NCBI RefSeq assembly: GCF_003428165.1
Contig: NZ_QLIQ01000001.1
Coordinates: 186,001 to 250,000, forward strand
Direction: 5' to 3'
From: Cysteiniphilum litorale
GTDB taxonomy: Bacteria; Pseudomonadota; Gammaproteobacteria; Francisellales; Francisellaceae
Length of the DNA: 64,000 bases
Shown: positions 1 to 10,758 of the stretch, in pieces
How positions within the stretch are numbered: position 1 is the stretch's first letter
Layout of the letters: every line of letters begins with the position of its first letter
Translations under genes and position numbers: made by a program
Notes under the pieces: model-generated
Database searches by the model: none
Seen by the model: the letters and a program-made list of their open reading frames with translations, nothing else
Told to the model about the DNA's origin: nothing

Positions 1-383
1 CACAAATTGGCATTCGTACATGGAATCAAGACTTTATGGGAATGAATGTACTGGATGCGCCTTTTGTTCATGAGCATGGTGTTAAAACAGTCATCGAGCG
101 TGTAAAGCAGATTGTTGGTGATAGACCAACGTATATTACTTTTGATATTGATTGTTTGGATCCGGCATTTGCACCAGGCACAGGCACTCCCGTGTCAGGG
201 GGATTAAGTTCAGCGCAAGGCTTAGCTATTTTGCGTGGATTAACGGGTTTAAATTTGATTGGTGCTGATGTGGTTGAAGTTGCCCCTGCCTATGATCATG
301 CTGAAATTACAGCGATTGCTGCGGCTCATGTTGCTTGTGACATGATTTGTCTTTTAGCACATGATAAAAAAATAAAAAAATAG
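1..383 (+). CDS. Agmatinase/arginase-family ureohydrolase, C-terminal part
   Basis: The reading frame is open from base 3, so the gene begins before the window; about 126 C-terminal residues are present. The segment TFDIDCLDPAFAPGTGTP is the ureohydrolase metal-binding signature (D-x-D for the binuclear Mn site), followed by a GGLS stretch and a second conserved acidic segment (GADVVEVAPAYDHAEIT). Agmatinase (SpeB, agmatine to putrescine plus urea) is the likeliest member because the EVAP..D ending is typical of SpeB-like proteins, but guanidinobutyrase or another ureohydrolase cannot be excluded without the N-terminus. The next gene, cutC, follows on the same strand after 83 bp. Confidence 0.85.
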   Translation, partial: QIGIRTWNQDFMGMNVLDAPFVHEHGVKTVIERVKQIVGDRPTYITFDIDCLDPAFAPGTGTPVSGGLSSAQGLAILRGLTGLNLIGADVVEVAPAYDHAEITAIAAAHVACDMICLLAHDKKIKK

Positions 384-466
384 AAAAATGAACAAATAAT
401 GAAAACAGCTAATCAATAAAGCCAATAATAGGTATTAAAAGCAAAAAGTGGGGGAGGCAGTTAAAC

Positions 467-1210
467 ATGAATATTGAAATTTGTCTAGATAATCTTGAAT
501 CCGTTGATGTCGTAGCAAAATTTCCTGAGATAACTCGTTTGGAGATTTGTAGTGCTCTTAGTTTGGATGGTTTAACACCTGCGCCTTATTTAGTGCAATA
601 TGCTAAAGAGAAATCAGTAGCTCGTCGTCACACAATGATCCGCCCGCGCGCGGGGGATTTATGCTATAACGAGGCTGAAATTAAGATGATGGCTCAAGAG
701 ATAAAGCTTATGCATGAGTCAGGTGCCAATGGCGTTGTTATCGGTGTGCTTGATACAAACAGTCATATTAATATTGCAGCAACCAAATACTTAACGGATC
801 TTGCTAAGTCTTATCAATTAGAGGTTACTTTTCACCGTGCGATTGACATGGTGCCTGATTATCTTGCCAGTGTGCAGATATGTGTCGATCTGGGTATTGA
901 TCGCATTTTAACATCTGGTGGTCAAAAGAAAGCATTTATGGGGCTAGATGACATTGCCAAAGTGATGCAAAAATATCATGGTCAAATCGAGATTATGGCA
1001 GGTGGCGGAGTCAACAAAGATAATATTCCACATTTTAAAGAAATTGGCGTTGATGCCGTGCATTTCTCAGCGGCGAGTAACAAAAGTAATGTGCAGGGTG
1101 AAAGTGTTTTTAGCAAAAGCTCATTAAGTTATAACGTAACTAATGAAGATATTGTTAAAGAAAATATTGCAGCTATAGCTTGTCAATATCAATCACCACT
1201 ATCTTGCTGA
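467..1210 (+). CDS. cutC: Copper homeostasis protein CutC
   Basis: A 247-residue TIM-barrel protein of the CutC family. The conserved N-terminal EICxxxLxxxxxA-like strand, the MIRPRAGDLCY block (about residues 57-67; family form MIRPR.GDF.Y), HRAIDM and the ILTSGG loop are visible. CutC was named from an E. coli copper-tolerance phenotype, but its biochemical role in bacteria is unsettled. A strong ribosome site (GGGGGAGG) lies 9 bp before the ATG. The 3' end overlaps the convergent hslR gene by 22 bp. It is far from the copper operon at 36-43.6 kb and no copper-type promoter is seen in front of it. Confidence 0.93.
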   Translation: MNIEICLDNLESVDVVAKFPEITRLEICSALSLDGLTPAPYLVQYAKEKSVARRHTMIRPRAGDLCYNEAEIKMMAQEIKLMHESGANGVVIGVLDTNSHINIAATKYLTDLAKSYQLEVTFHRAIDMVPDYLASVQICVDLGIDRILTSGGQKKAFMGLDDIAKVMQKYHGQIEIMAGGGVNKDNIPHFKEIGVDAVHFSAASNKSNVQGESVFSKSSLSYNVTNEDIVKENIAAIACQYQSPLSC

Positions 1211-1581
1211 TGCTTAAAAGACATAATTTGGCGACGTTCTTTTTTATTTGGTTTCGTTGGATTGGGTAGAGTGGCTTTGTTTAATTTCCTAAGCATTGTT
1301 TCATGCTCGCGTTTCTCAATGCTATCAGTAGTTTCATTGTAAAGTGTTTGCGCAATACTTGCCTCCCCTCGCGTATCAGATAAGCCGATGACTGTTACAA
1401 CTTTCTCAGCATAGCCTTGACGAATGGTGAGTGTCGCACCAATCTCAACTTTTTTACTGACTTTGGAGCGCGCGCCATTGTAATGCACTTTGCCACCTTC
1501 AATAGCATCCTTGGCTAATTGGCGCGTTTTGAAAAAACGTGCCGCCCATAACCATTTGTCTAAACGAACATCATCTGCCAT
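1189..1581 (-). CDS. hslR: Ribosome-associated heat shock protein 15 (S4 RNA-binding domain)
   Basis: 130 residues with an N-terminal S4 RNA-binding domain (RLDKWLWAARFFKTR at about residues 6-20, then the KVHYNG turn) and a basic, disordered C-terminal tail, as in E. coli Hsp15. The family rescues stalled 50S subunits carrying nascent-chain tRNA after heat stress. It overlaps the end of cutC convergently and lies 32 bp downstream of gor on the same strand, so both may be cotranscribed. Assignment to HslR rather than another S4 protein rests on length and on the R-L-D-K-W-L-W-A-A-R-F-F-K-T-R motif. Confidence 0.92.
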   Translation of the reverse strand: MADDVRLDKWLWAARFFKTRQLAKDAIEGGKVHYNGARSKVSKKVEIGATLTIRQGYAEKVVTVIGLSDTRGEASIAQTLYNETTDSIEKREHETMLRKLNKATLPNPTKPNKKERRQIMSFKHQQDSGD

Positions 1582-1613
1582 ATTTTATCCTTGTAGAAAT
1601 TAGCTTAGTAATA

Positions 1614-2981
1614 TTAGCGCATGGTAACCAGCTCTTCAGCACTGGTTGGATGAATGGCAATGGTGTTATCAAGGTCTTGTTTTGTGGCACCCATTTGGAT
1701 GGCAACGGCAAAGCCCTGTAATATTTCATCGGCATCTAAACCAATCAAGTGACAACCTACCACTTTTTCATCAGCACCTGCAACGATAAGCTTCATCACG
1801 GTAGGCAATCTAAAGCCCGAGATCGCAGCAAAAAGCGGGGTGAATTTACTTTGATAAACTTTGACATTATCTTTGCCATACTGATCATTGGCATCTTTTT
1901 CAGATAACCCCACTGTACCAATTGCTGGATGTGAGAAAACAACTGTGGGAATCAAATGTGCATCCAACTTAAGATTGCTTTCACCATTAAATAAACGTCT
2001 AGATAAACGTCTACCGGCGGCAATTGCAACTGGGGTTAGTTGTGCAGCTCCTGTGGCATCACCAATGGCGAAAATATGAGAAACTGTTGTTGTTTGGTAC
2101 TCATCAACGATAATAGTACCATTATCATTGAGTTTAACATCTGTGTTTTCTAGTCCTAAATTAGCCGTAAGTGGGGCGCGTCCCGTTGCCCAAACTAGAC
2201 AATCAACATCATAAAGCACATCACCATTATTTAAATGGATATCGAGTAGCCTATTGGATTTTTTAACCACTTGAGTGATATTGGTATGGGTTCTTACATC
2301 CATCTTTAACATTTGCATACTGCTAAGTAATTCATCACTTAACATTTCATCAAATTCTTTAAGTGGTTTATCCCGACGAATCAGAAGATGGGTTTCTGTA
2401 CCTAATTCATGAAAAACACCGGCAATCTCAACACCAATATATCCACCACCGACGATGACGGCTTTTTGCGGTTGTGTATCAAGTTCAAAAAAATCATCCG
2501 ATGTAATGCCATGCTCAGCACCTGAGACACTCTCTGGAATCACAGGGTAAGCACCTGGGCACACATAGATATAATCAGCAGTTATTTCGGTGCCGCTATT
2601 TTCATTATCAATGATGATAGTATTGCTGTCTTTGAATTTTCCCCATCCTTTAAAGTGGGTGATTTTTTGGCTGTCAAATAGCTTATTATAAAATTGATGA
2701 ATATTAGAAATGTAGGTGTCACGCTTGCTTTTAAGTATTTGCCAATCAAATCCTTTAACATCTAGATCAAAGCCATAGCCTTGATAGTCATGTTTTAAAC
2801 GAGAAGCAAGATTAGCTGCATACCACATGGCTTTTTTAGGTACGCATCCGCGATTGACACAGGTACCACCTAGGTCTTTTGCCTCAACAATAGCGACTTT
2901 TTTCCCGAAGCGCGCTGCTTGAACACCTGCGGCAATACCGCCACTGCCGCCACCAATACAAATTAAATCAAAGTGTTGCAT
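1614..2981 (-). CDS. gor: Glutathione reductase
   Basis: About 455 residues, the usual length for glutathione reductase (NADPH-dependent reduction of glutathione disulfide, cytosolic FAD homodimer). Seen in order: FAD-binding GGGSGG, the redox-active disulfide [13 protein letters not shown], the NADPH-binding GGGYIGVE, the second FAD motif (IFAIGDA), and the C-terminal HPTSAEE active-site segment contributed to the partner subunit. An open frame extends further upstream, but [12 protein letters not shown] at 2981 fits the family N-terminus. Trypanothione or mercuric reductases share the disulfide motif; the C-terminal HPTSAEELV ending favours Gor. Confidence 0.93.
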   Translation of the reverse strand: MQHFDLICIGGGSGGIAAGVQAARFGKKVAIVEAKDLGGTCVNRGCVPKKAMWYAANLASRLKHDYQGYGFDLDVKGFDWQILKSKRDTYISNIHQFYNKLFDSQKITHFKGWGKFKDSNTIIIDNENSGTEITADYIYVCPGAYPVIPESVSGAEHGITSDDFFELDTQPQKAVIVGGGYIGVEIAGVFHELGTETHLLIRRDKPLKEFDEMLSDELLSSMQMLKMDVRTHTNITQVVKKSNRLLDIHLNNGDVLYDVDCLVWATGRAPLTANLGLENTDVKLNDNGTIIVDEYQTTTVSHIFAIGDATGAAQLTPVAIAAGRRLSRRLFNGESNLKLDAHLIPTVVFSHPAIGTVGLSEKDANDQYGKDNVKVYQSKFTPLFAAISGFRLPTVMKLIVAGADEKVVGCHLIGLDADEILQGFAVAIQMGATKQDLDNTIAIHPTSAEELVTMR

Positions 2982-3207
2982 TTTTTTCTGTCTCTTTATG
3001 AAAAGTAGGGCAGTAGTATAAACTAGCAAGCGCTATATTTACGAGTGGTAACCATCATTTAATCAATATAATTTCAGTAACGCTAAAAATAAAAAAACAA
3101 CTGTTTGTTTAGATCGTATGAATAAAATAATGATATCAAGAGACACCTAAAGACAGTAATAAAGAAAGATGAAAATAAATTTTAAGCGTTGGCAATAAAA
3201 GGGCAGG

Positions 3208-3549
3208 TTACTGGAACATATCAGCAATTGATTCAAACATCTGGCGTGTGTAGGTTTTATTTAATTTACACATTCTAAATTGTGCTTTGCGTTCACACGT
3301 AATAATGCCAGCTTCTTGAAGTTGTTGAATATGTTGTGAGGTGACAGATTGAGAAAGGTCTAACTTTTGCATAATCATATTAATGGTGACACCTTCCTTT
3401 TCGATATCAATTTTCTCAGAGAAAAAATTTTTTTTAGGTTCTAATAACCATAGTGCAATATTAAATCTATCGGGATTAGCCAGTGCTTTAAATGCCTTTA
3501 AACACAGTTCCGTTTGATAAGTTGAGCCTAAGTTTTTTAATATCGACAT
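3208..3549 (-). CDS. ArsR-type winged-helix transcriptional regulator
   Basis: 113 residues with a winged-helix core: KALANPDRFNIALWLL (helix 1), the recognition segment QKLDLSQSVTSQHIQQLQEAGII (about residues 64-86), then the beta-wing CERKAQFRMCKLN. This layout is typical of ArsR/SmtB regulators. The classic ELCVCDL metal box is not present; scattered cysteines (LCLK, CERK, MCKL) could still bind a ligand, but this is not evidence of a metal sensor. Start ATG has a GGGA site about 7 bp upstream. It faces away from the 8-bp tandem repeat and the orphan ABC ATPase, a likely target by position only. Confidence 0.8.
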   Translation of the reverse strand: MSILKNLGSTYQTELCLKAFKALANPDRFNIALWLLEPKKNFFSEKIDIEKEGVTINMIMQKLDLSQSVTSQHIQQLQEAGIITCERKAQFRMCKLNKTYTRQMFESIADMFQ

Positions 3550-3611
3550 ATAAATATCCCATCATCATCTTAAATTACATCTATTTTTACCGATGAGGGC
3601 AGGGCAGTCAA

Positions 3612-3723
3612 ACAATATATGCGTATAGATATATATAAATATCTGAGTTTGCAAATATACATATATCCATATATTCAAATATACACATATACAAATATTT
3701 AAATATAACAATGCTTAGATATA
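3612..3723. repeat. Degenerate tandem array of 8-bp AT-rich units
   Basis: Reading from 3612 in steps of eight, most of 14 successive units fit the pattern NANATATN: for example CAAATATA at 3652 and 3676, CATATATC at 3660, CATATATT at 3668, CACATATA at 3684, CAAATATT at 3692, TAAATATA at 3700 and TAGATATA at 3716. Units at 3620, 3644 and 3708 are poor matches. The array fills most of the spacer between the divergent ArsR-type regulator and the ABC ATPase. The 8-bp phase is seen directly; any role (protein binding, slippage, DNA curvature) is inference. Confidence 0.7.
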
Positions 3724-3798
3724 CGGACGATGCTTTATTGCCATATTAAGGGCTTTTCTTTATAGTGGTGCCCTTGGTGATTGAGTAAGGCAAGGCGC

Positions 3799-4566
3799 AT
3801 GCTTGAATTAAGAAATATTAATATTGATGCTAGAATCTTCGATGTGAACGCGTCATTTGAGTCTGGTGAAAAATATGCAATTATCGGCGTCAATGGCGCT
3901 GGCAAAACATCGCTATTAGACGTGATATCATCCAAGATTTCTGGAAAAAATATGATGGGGGAAGTTTTGCTTGGCGGTAAAAATATAGCTAAACTCAATC
4001 CAAAGAAGCGAGCTCAAAGATTTGCGTATCTTGCGCAAAATACACAGACTTTATTTAATTACACTGTTAATGATATTGTGAGCATGGGGCTCTATCCACA
4101 TGACTTAAACTCCAGTCGTAAAGAAAATCTAATCAATCAAATATATGAAATGTTAAGTCTGTCTAAACAAAAAAACATGCCTTTTCATACGCTTTCAGGC
4201 GGACAAAAACAGCGGGCTCATTTAGCGCGTGTCGTATTGCAAATGATTGCTGGAAATAATAATGAAGAAAAATGGCTGCTACTGGATGAGCATGCCGCTG
4301 GATTAGATCTTTATCAGCAAGCGTTGGTTTTTAAGATTTTAGATGAGTTATTAAAGCAGCATAACCTGGGTGTCATTATGGTGATGCATGATTTAAATTT
4401 AGCAGCTCAATTTTGTGATCAAATGCTTTTAATTGATAACGGTAGATTGCTAAAAATGGATGATCCAAAAAAAGTAATACTTGATAATGAGTTTGCCAAA
4501 GCATTTAAAATTAAAGCCAAATACTTAGCGAGTGAAGATGCGTTTTTGTTTGCAGCCACTAGCTGA
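3799..4566 (+). CDS. Orphan ABC transporter ATP-binding protein, FepC/HmuV/BtuD type
   Basis: 255 residues from the ATG at 3799, which has AAGG 8 bp upstream; an in-frame TTG at 3781 is the alternative start. Walker A GVNGAGKTS, a Q-loop segment (YLAQNTQ), ABC signature LSGGQKQR, Walker B LLLDEHAAGLD and the H-loop VMHDLNLA are all present. The MVMHDLNLAAQFCDQMLLI stretch is typical of the iron-siderophore/heme/cobalamin importer ATPases. The usual DEPT after Walker B reads DEHA. No permease or substrate-binding gene is adjacent, so the partner must be encoded elsewhere or lost. It converges with rep, overlapping it by 8 bp. Confidence 0.82.
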   Translation: MLELRNINIDARIFDVNASFESGEKYAIIGVNGAGKTSLLDVISSKISGKNMMGEVLLGGKNIAKLNPKKRAQRFAYLAQNTQTLFNYTVNDIVSMGLYPHDLNSSRKENLINQIYEMLSLSKQKNMPFHTLSGGQKQRAHLARVVLQMIAGNNNEEKWLLLDEHAAGLDLYQQALVFKILDELLKQHNLGVIMVMHDLNLAAQFCDQMLLIDNGRLLKMDDPKKVILDNEFAKAFKIKAKYLASEDAFLFAATS

Positions 4567-6631
4567 AACGCCCCTTTAATAAGCTTAAATTACTCTTAGC
4601 GAGCGTCTTTCTTTCGGCTTGCGTGCTTTCTGATTTACCACTCCAGCTAAGGTCATCTTGTGGCAGTTCATCGATAAAACGACTGGGTTTTGAAGGGATC
4701 GTTTCGCCAAATTTTTTGCGCATTTTTGTCAAGGTTAGGGTTAAGGTGTGCTTAGCGCGGGTGATGGCAACATAAGCTAAGCGGCGCTCTTCTTCAACAA
4801 AGTCATCATCAATACTTTGCTGATGCGGTAATAAGCCTTCCTCAACGCCCATTACATATACGTGCGGATATTCTAGGCCTTTTGAGGCATGCACTGTGAG
4901 GATTTGCACTTTCTCATCCTCTTTTTGCTCTTGTTCACGATCAATAATGTCTAATAACAACATACGATTGATCGTTTCTGCGAAATTTATCTCTACGGAC
5001 TGACTCTCTGAATTTTCCGTATTTTCTATTTCTGTTGTTTCATCTAAATCAGCTATATCGCCAGCATTACTATCTTCTTTTTTCTCACAAATCCAACCAA
5101 TTAAATCCAGTACGTTTTTATAGCGTTTTTCCGCTTGCGCCAATGAATTCGTATTATCAACAAGCCAAGTATGGTAATTGATCGCTTCCATCATATGGAT
5201 TAAATGCGTTGCTAGATGGTGTACATCCTTAATTTTACGCTGATAGTCATAAATAAATTGTTTAAAGACTTTAAGCTTTTCAATCGCAATAGGTTTTAAT
5301 ACTTGTGTTAAACCCATTTCATCAATTGCATTGAATAATGAGATATGCCGCGATGTTGCATACTCACCAAGCTTCTCAAGTGTCGATGGACCAATTTCGC
5401 GTCTTGGGGTATTGATCACGCGCAAAAATGCACAATCATCTTGATCATTCACAAGCAATTTAAAATAAGCCAAAGCATCTTTAATCTCGGTTTTAGCAAA
5501 AAATGAACTGCCACCACTAATGGCATAGGGGATTTTATATAGCTGAAAATAACGTTCAATCAAAAATGATTGGTGATTGCCACGAATAAGCACAGCATAG
5601 TCTTTAAAATGCGTATTATGATTGACTTTGTGCGTCATAATTTCACTGGCAATGCGCTGCGCTTCATCTTCTTCACTTTTGGTCACCAATACACGAATCG
5701 GCTCACCATAGTGATGAGCTGACCAAAGTTTTTTGGTAAATAGGTGAGGGTTGTTATCAATTAATGTATTAGCCGCATGCAAAATGCGCCCGCTTGAGCG
5801 ATAATTTTGCTCCAGTTTAACAACTTTAAGCTTCGGATAATCTTGTTGCAAGAGAGATAAATTCTCAGGACGTGCGCCACGCCAAGCATAAATTGACTGA
5901 TCATCATCACCGACCACGGTAAATTGCTGGCGCTGAGAAACTAATAATTGCATTAACTTATATTGGCTTTCGTTGGTGTCTTGATACTCATCGATTAATA
6001 CATAATGAAAGCGTTGCTGCCAATACTCTTTAACCTCAGGATGCTTTTTTAGTAATTGCACAGGAATGAAAATCAAATCATCAAAGTCTACCGCATTATA
6101 GGCTTTAAGGTATTTCTGATATTGAATATATACTTCATGCGCCTGCTTTAAATGATCATTGCCTGTAAGCATGACCTCAGTTGGGGTCAGTAGCGCATTT
6201 TTCCACAATGAAATTTGCTGTTTGAATTCAGCAGCTGCCTGTTTGGTTGATTGAAAAGCACTATAAGCAATCTCATGAATCAATGTAATCGCATCTTGCT
6301 CATCAAAAAGGGTGAAGTTGGCTTTATAACCCAAAAGCGCATGATGCTTACGTAATAGTGTTAACCCAAGATTATGAAAAGTTGAAATACGCAAGCCTCT
6401 AGTGTTCTCACCTTCAAGGCGTGATTGCACACGTGATTTCATCTCTTTGGCTGCTTTGTTGGTAAAAGTAACCGCTAAGATACTATGTGCCTTGTAATGA
6501 CACTTTTGAATTAGGTAGGCAATTTTCTCAGTAATCACACTGGTTTTGCCACTTCCGGCACCCGCAAGTACTAATAGTGGACCACTGATATATTCAACCG
6601 CTTGTTGTTGCTCTGGATTTAATTGACGCAT
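4559..6631 (-). CDS. rep: ATP-dependent DNA helicase Rep (UvrD/Rep superfamily 1A)
   Basis: 690 residues (E. coli Rep is about 673). The start MRQLNPEQQQAVEYISGP matches Rep. Walker A GAGSGKT at residues 24-30, motif II DEYQDTNESQY, motif III VGDDDQSIYAWRGA, motif IV QNYRSS, motif V TVHASKGLEYPHVYV and motif VI VAITRAKH are visible. Rep is a 3'-5' helicase that helps replication forks through protein roadblocks. The C-terminus lacks the long tail of PcrA. An acidic insertion (DLDETTEIENTENSES region) is unusual. ygfZ lies immediately upstream on the same strand with a 6-bp gap. Confidence 0.93.
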   Translation of the reverse strand: MRQLNPEQQQAVEYISGPLLVLAGAGSGKTSVITEKIAYLIQKCHYKAHSILAVTFTNKAAKEMKSRVQSRLEGENTRGLRISTFHNLGLTLLRKHHALLGYKANFTLFDEQDAITLIHEIAYSAFQSTKQAAAEFKQQISLWKNALLTPTEVMLTGNDHLKQAHEVYIQYQKYLKAYNAVDFDDLIFIPVQLLKKHPEVKEYWQQRFHYVLIDEYQDTNESQYKLMQLLVSQRQQFTVVGDDDQSIYAWRGARPENLSLLQQDYPKLKVVKLEQNYRSSGRILHAANTLIDNNPHLFTKKLWSAHHYGEPIRVLVTKSEEDEAQRIASEIMTHKVNHNTHFKDYAVLIRGNHQSFLIERYFQLYKIPYAISGGSSFFAKTEIKDALAYFKLLVNDQDDCAFLRVINTPRREIGPSTLEKLGEYATSRHISLFNAIDEMGLTQVLKPIAIEKLKVFKQFIYDYQRKIKDVHHLATHLIHMMEAINYHTWLVDNTNSLAQAEKRYKNVLDLIGWICEKKEDSNAGDIADLDETTEIENTENSESQSVEINFAETINRMLLLDIIDREQEQKEDEKVQILTVHASKGLEYPHVYVMGVEEGLLPHQQSIDDDFVEEERRLAYVAITRAKHTLTLTLTKMRKKFGETIPSKPSRFIDELPQDDLSWSGKSESTQAERKTLAKSNLSLLKGRFS

Positions 6632-6637
6632 TTGAGC

Positions 6638-7408
6638 TTAAGCAATAATTTTGGCATGGATATCGCCTTGTAAAATAATCGGTGTGTTTTCAATGGCGTG
6701 ATTAAAAACAGCAAGCACAAAGCTCTTATCATCTATATTCACTTGATTAACAATATCAGCGATATTTTTTCCGTCAACGTTTTGCAGTTTCTCGGCAAAG
6801 GGCAATGCCTTATCCGCTTCAATGCTTAACAAGGACTTCTTTAAATTACCGCGATATTTCATGCGCGCAATAATTTCTTGTCCCATAAAGCAGCCCTTTT
6901 GATAGCTAATGACATCTAAGCGATCAAGGTTAAGCTCTGCAGGTAGAAAGGATTCGCTATTATGGATATCAATCATCGGCAATTGTTGGCAAATATTTTC
7001 TTTTTGTACTTTGTCAAAATTTAATGAGCTAACAAGTTGTTGAGAAACATCAACAATAGCGTGTTGCAGCAAAAAGCTTTTTTCATAACCATTTTGGCTA
7101 TATATCAGTTGATATTGATCAGAAGTCTCAAAGCTAATCTTGGAAAATACAGCATATTTTCTAAGGGCTTGCAATGCTTGATCAGCCAAGTTTCTTGGTA
7201 ACGCTAATAGCAAATCATTCTCAGCAACAAAACGCATAAAGAATAGGGCGATAATACGTCCCTTTTGATTGCATAGCGCGTTTAGCTGCATCGAATTATC
7301 AGCATTAAGCAGTGTCACATCATTGGTTAATTGACCTTGCAAGAACTTCACGCAGTCCGCGCCAGATACTCGAATAATCTCAATATCTTCATAAATATAA
7401 TAAGCCAT
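6638..7408 (-). CDS. ygfZ: Folate-binding protein YgfZ (Fe-S cluster/tRNA modification factor)
   Basis: 256 residues with the YgfZ signature KGCFMGQEIIARMKYRG (pattern K-G-C-F/Y-x-G-Q-E-x3-R-x-K/R-x-G) in the C-terminal half. The N-terminal DCVKFLQGQLTNDV motif is the usual GcvT-like folate-binding start. YgfZ binds tetrahydrofolate and supports repair or assembly of certain Fe-S enzymes such as MiaB. It is shorter than E. coli YgfZ (326 residues), mainly after the signature, as in many gammaproteobacteria. It is probably cotranscribed with rep. Confidence 0.9.
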   Translation of the reverse strand: MAYYIYEDIEIIRVSGADCVKFLQGQLTNDVTLLNADNSMQLNALCNQKGRIIALFFMRFVAENDLLLALPRNLADQALQALRKYAVFSKISFETSDQYQLIYSQNGYEKSFLLQHAIVDVSQQLVSSLNFDKVQKENICQQLPMIDIHNSESFLPAELNLDRLDVISYQKGCFMGQEIIARMKYRGNLKKSLLSIEADKALPFAEKLQNVDGKNIADIVNQVNIDDKSFVLAVFNHAIENTPIILQGDIHAKIIA

Positions 7409-7495
7409 AAAATCAACACAAAAGGCTAGTCACAATGCTAAGGAAAATAGCGGATTTAATGCCCAAAGTAAAGCAAAGTGAAGCTTGTATACTAT

Positions 7496-7697
7496 TGAAA
7501 AATCTGAAAACTCCCAAAAAAAAATTAACAGTATGGATTTGCTAAGCTTACCATCCATGGTTATGGATTACCTGCATCCTGCAGCAATGACGTCATTGTT
7601 GACAGGGAAGTCGACAATCCAGTTTGCCAGGATGGCGACCTTTAAAACTTGACTATATAAGCACCTAATAAAAAATAGGGAGTTTTCAGTGAAAAAT
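7496..7697. mobile_element. MITE-like element with 12-bp inverted ends and 8-bp target duplication
   Basis: Perfect 12-bp terminal inverted repeats CTGAAAACTCCC (7504-7515) and GGGAGTTTTCAG (7678-7689) bound a 186-bp non-coding element. The element is flanked by a perfect 8-bp direct repeat TGAAAAAT (7496-7503 and 7690-7697), the hallmark of a transposition target duplication. The interior contains an A9 run next to the left end, a TGACGTCA palindrome and no open frame of note. No transposase is encoded, so it would move in trans. The parent IS family is not identified; 8-bp duplications occur in several families. It lies 98 bp upstream of the purB start. Confidence 0.82.
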
Positions 7698-7727
7698 GTA
7701 AAATTATCAGAAACTTTGAAATAGCGT

Positions 7728-7757
7728 TTGAGGCTGCTAAATAGTTTTTGTTACAAT
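7728..7757 (+). promoter_or_regulatory. Possible sigma-70 promoter for purB
   Basis: TTGAGG (7728-7733) and TACAAT (7752-7757) are separated by 18 bp and lie about 40 bp before the purB ATG at 7796. The -10 hexamer is one base from consensus; the -35 has two mismatches. The promoter lies just outside the right end of the MITE-like element, so insertion of that element replaced the upstream region without removing the core promoter. Confidence 0.4.
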
Positions 7758-7777
7758 CTGGCTACCTTTGTTTTTGA

Positions 7778-9857
<2,080 letters not shown>

Positions 9858-10028
9858 ATTTATTATAGTTTCCATTAATCGGTTTAAAGCGGCGGCTATC
9901 ATAAGAAAAATTTGTATTTCAAGCAAATGTTCAATCGGTTAATTTTATGATTTTGCTTATATTAGTCATTACAGAGAATTTAAAAACTGTTAGCCTTGCT
10001 TTATCTAAATTAGAGTAGTAGTGTTCAT

Positions 10029-10652
10029 ATGCAAAGCATTGTTTTTAATGGTGAAAGTATTTGTCCTTCAAAAATCGTATGTGTTGGGCGCAGTTATTTA
10101 GATCACATCAAAGAGCTTAATAATGAGACGCCTGAAGAGCCTGTGCTTTTTATAAAACCTAACTCAGCGATCAGTGAGGCTTTAGCGATTGACTCGGTGC
10201 GTACACTGCACTATGAAACAGAGTTATGTCTACTGATAGAGTCACAAAAAATAGTAGGTGTTGGTTTAGGGCTTGATCTAACCGATCGCAATCTTCAAAG
10301 CAAGCTTAAACAAAAAGGGCTACCATGGGAAAAGGCCAAATCATTTGATGGCGCTGCGGTTTTTAGTGCATTTATTCCCTTAGAAAACATCAATGATTTA
10401 GCTGATTTGTCATTTACATTAATGATCAATGGATGTATAAAACAGCATGGTGTATATGAGCATATGTTGCATAAACCAGAGTTTTTAGTTCAATATATCC
10501 AGACATATTTCAGCTTGAATGATCACGATATTGTCATGACAGGCACACCTGAAGGTGTTGGTGAGGTTAAACTCAATGATGTTTTTGATCTTAGTTTATA
10601 TCTCAAAGAAAAAGTTGTGTTAACAACGCAATATGTCGTAGGCAATCGCTAG
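10029..10652 (+). CDS. Fumarylacetoacetate hydrolase-family protein (YcgM-like acylpyruvase)
   Basis: 207 residues. The start CVGRSYLDHIKELNNETPEEPVLF resembles E. coli YcgM and human FAHD1, and FIKPNSAI, the metal ligand region HYETELCLL and the GTPEGVGEV loop near the C-terminus are FAH-fold motifs (divalent metal held by Glu/Glu/Asp). FAHD1-type enzymes cleave acylpyruvates or decarboxylate oxaloacetate; substrate here is not determined. The gene stands alone between DUF445 and the convergent orn. Only a weak ribosome site precedes the ATG. Confidence 0.87.
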   Translation: MQSIVFNGESICPSKIVCVGRSYLDHIKELNNETPEEPVLFIKPNSAISEALAIDSVRTLHYETELCLLIESQKIVGVGLGLDLTDRNLQSKLKQKGLPWEKAKSFDGAAVFSAFIPLENINDLADLSFTLMINGCIKQHGVYEHMLHKPEFLVQYIQTYFSLNDHDIVMTGTPEGVGEVKLNDVFDLSLYLKEKVVLTTQYVVGNR

Positions 10653-10758
10653 CTTATGATTTGATATGCTACGTCCAAAAGTGGAAGTATATTAACTGAA
10701 TTAGCATTAAGATCAAATGGCTTCGACTTCTCTCAGCCAACTGTTTTGCTAGGGAGTC

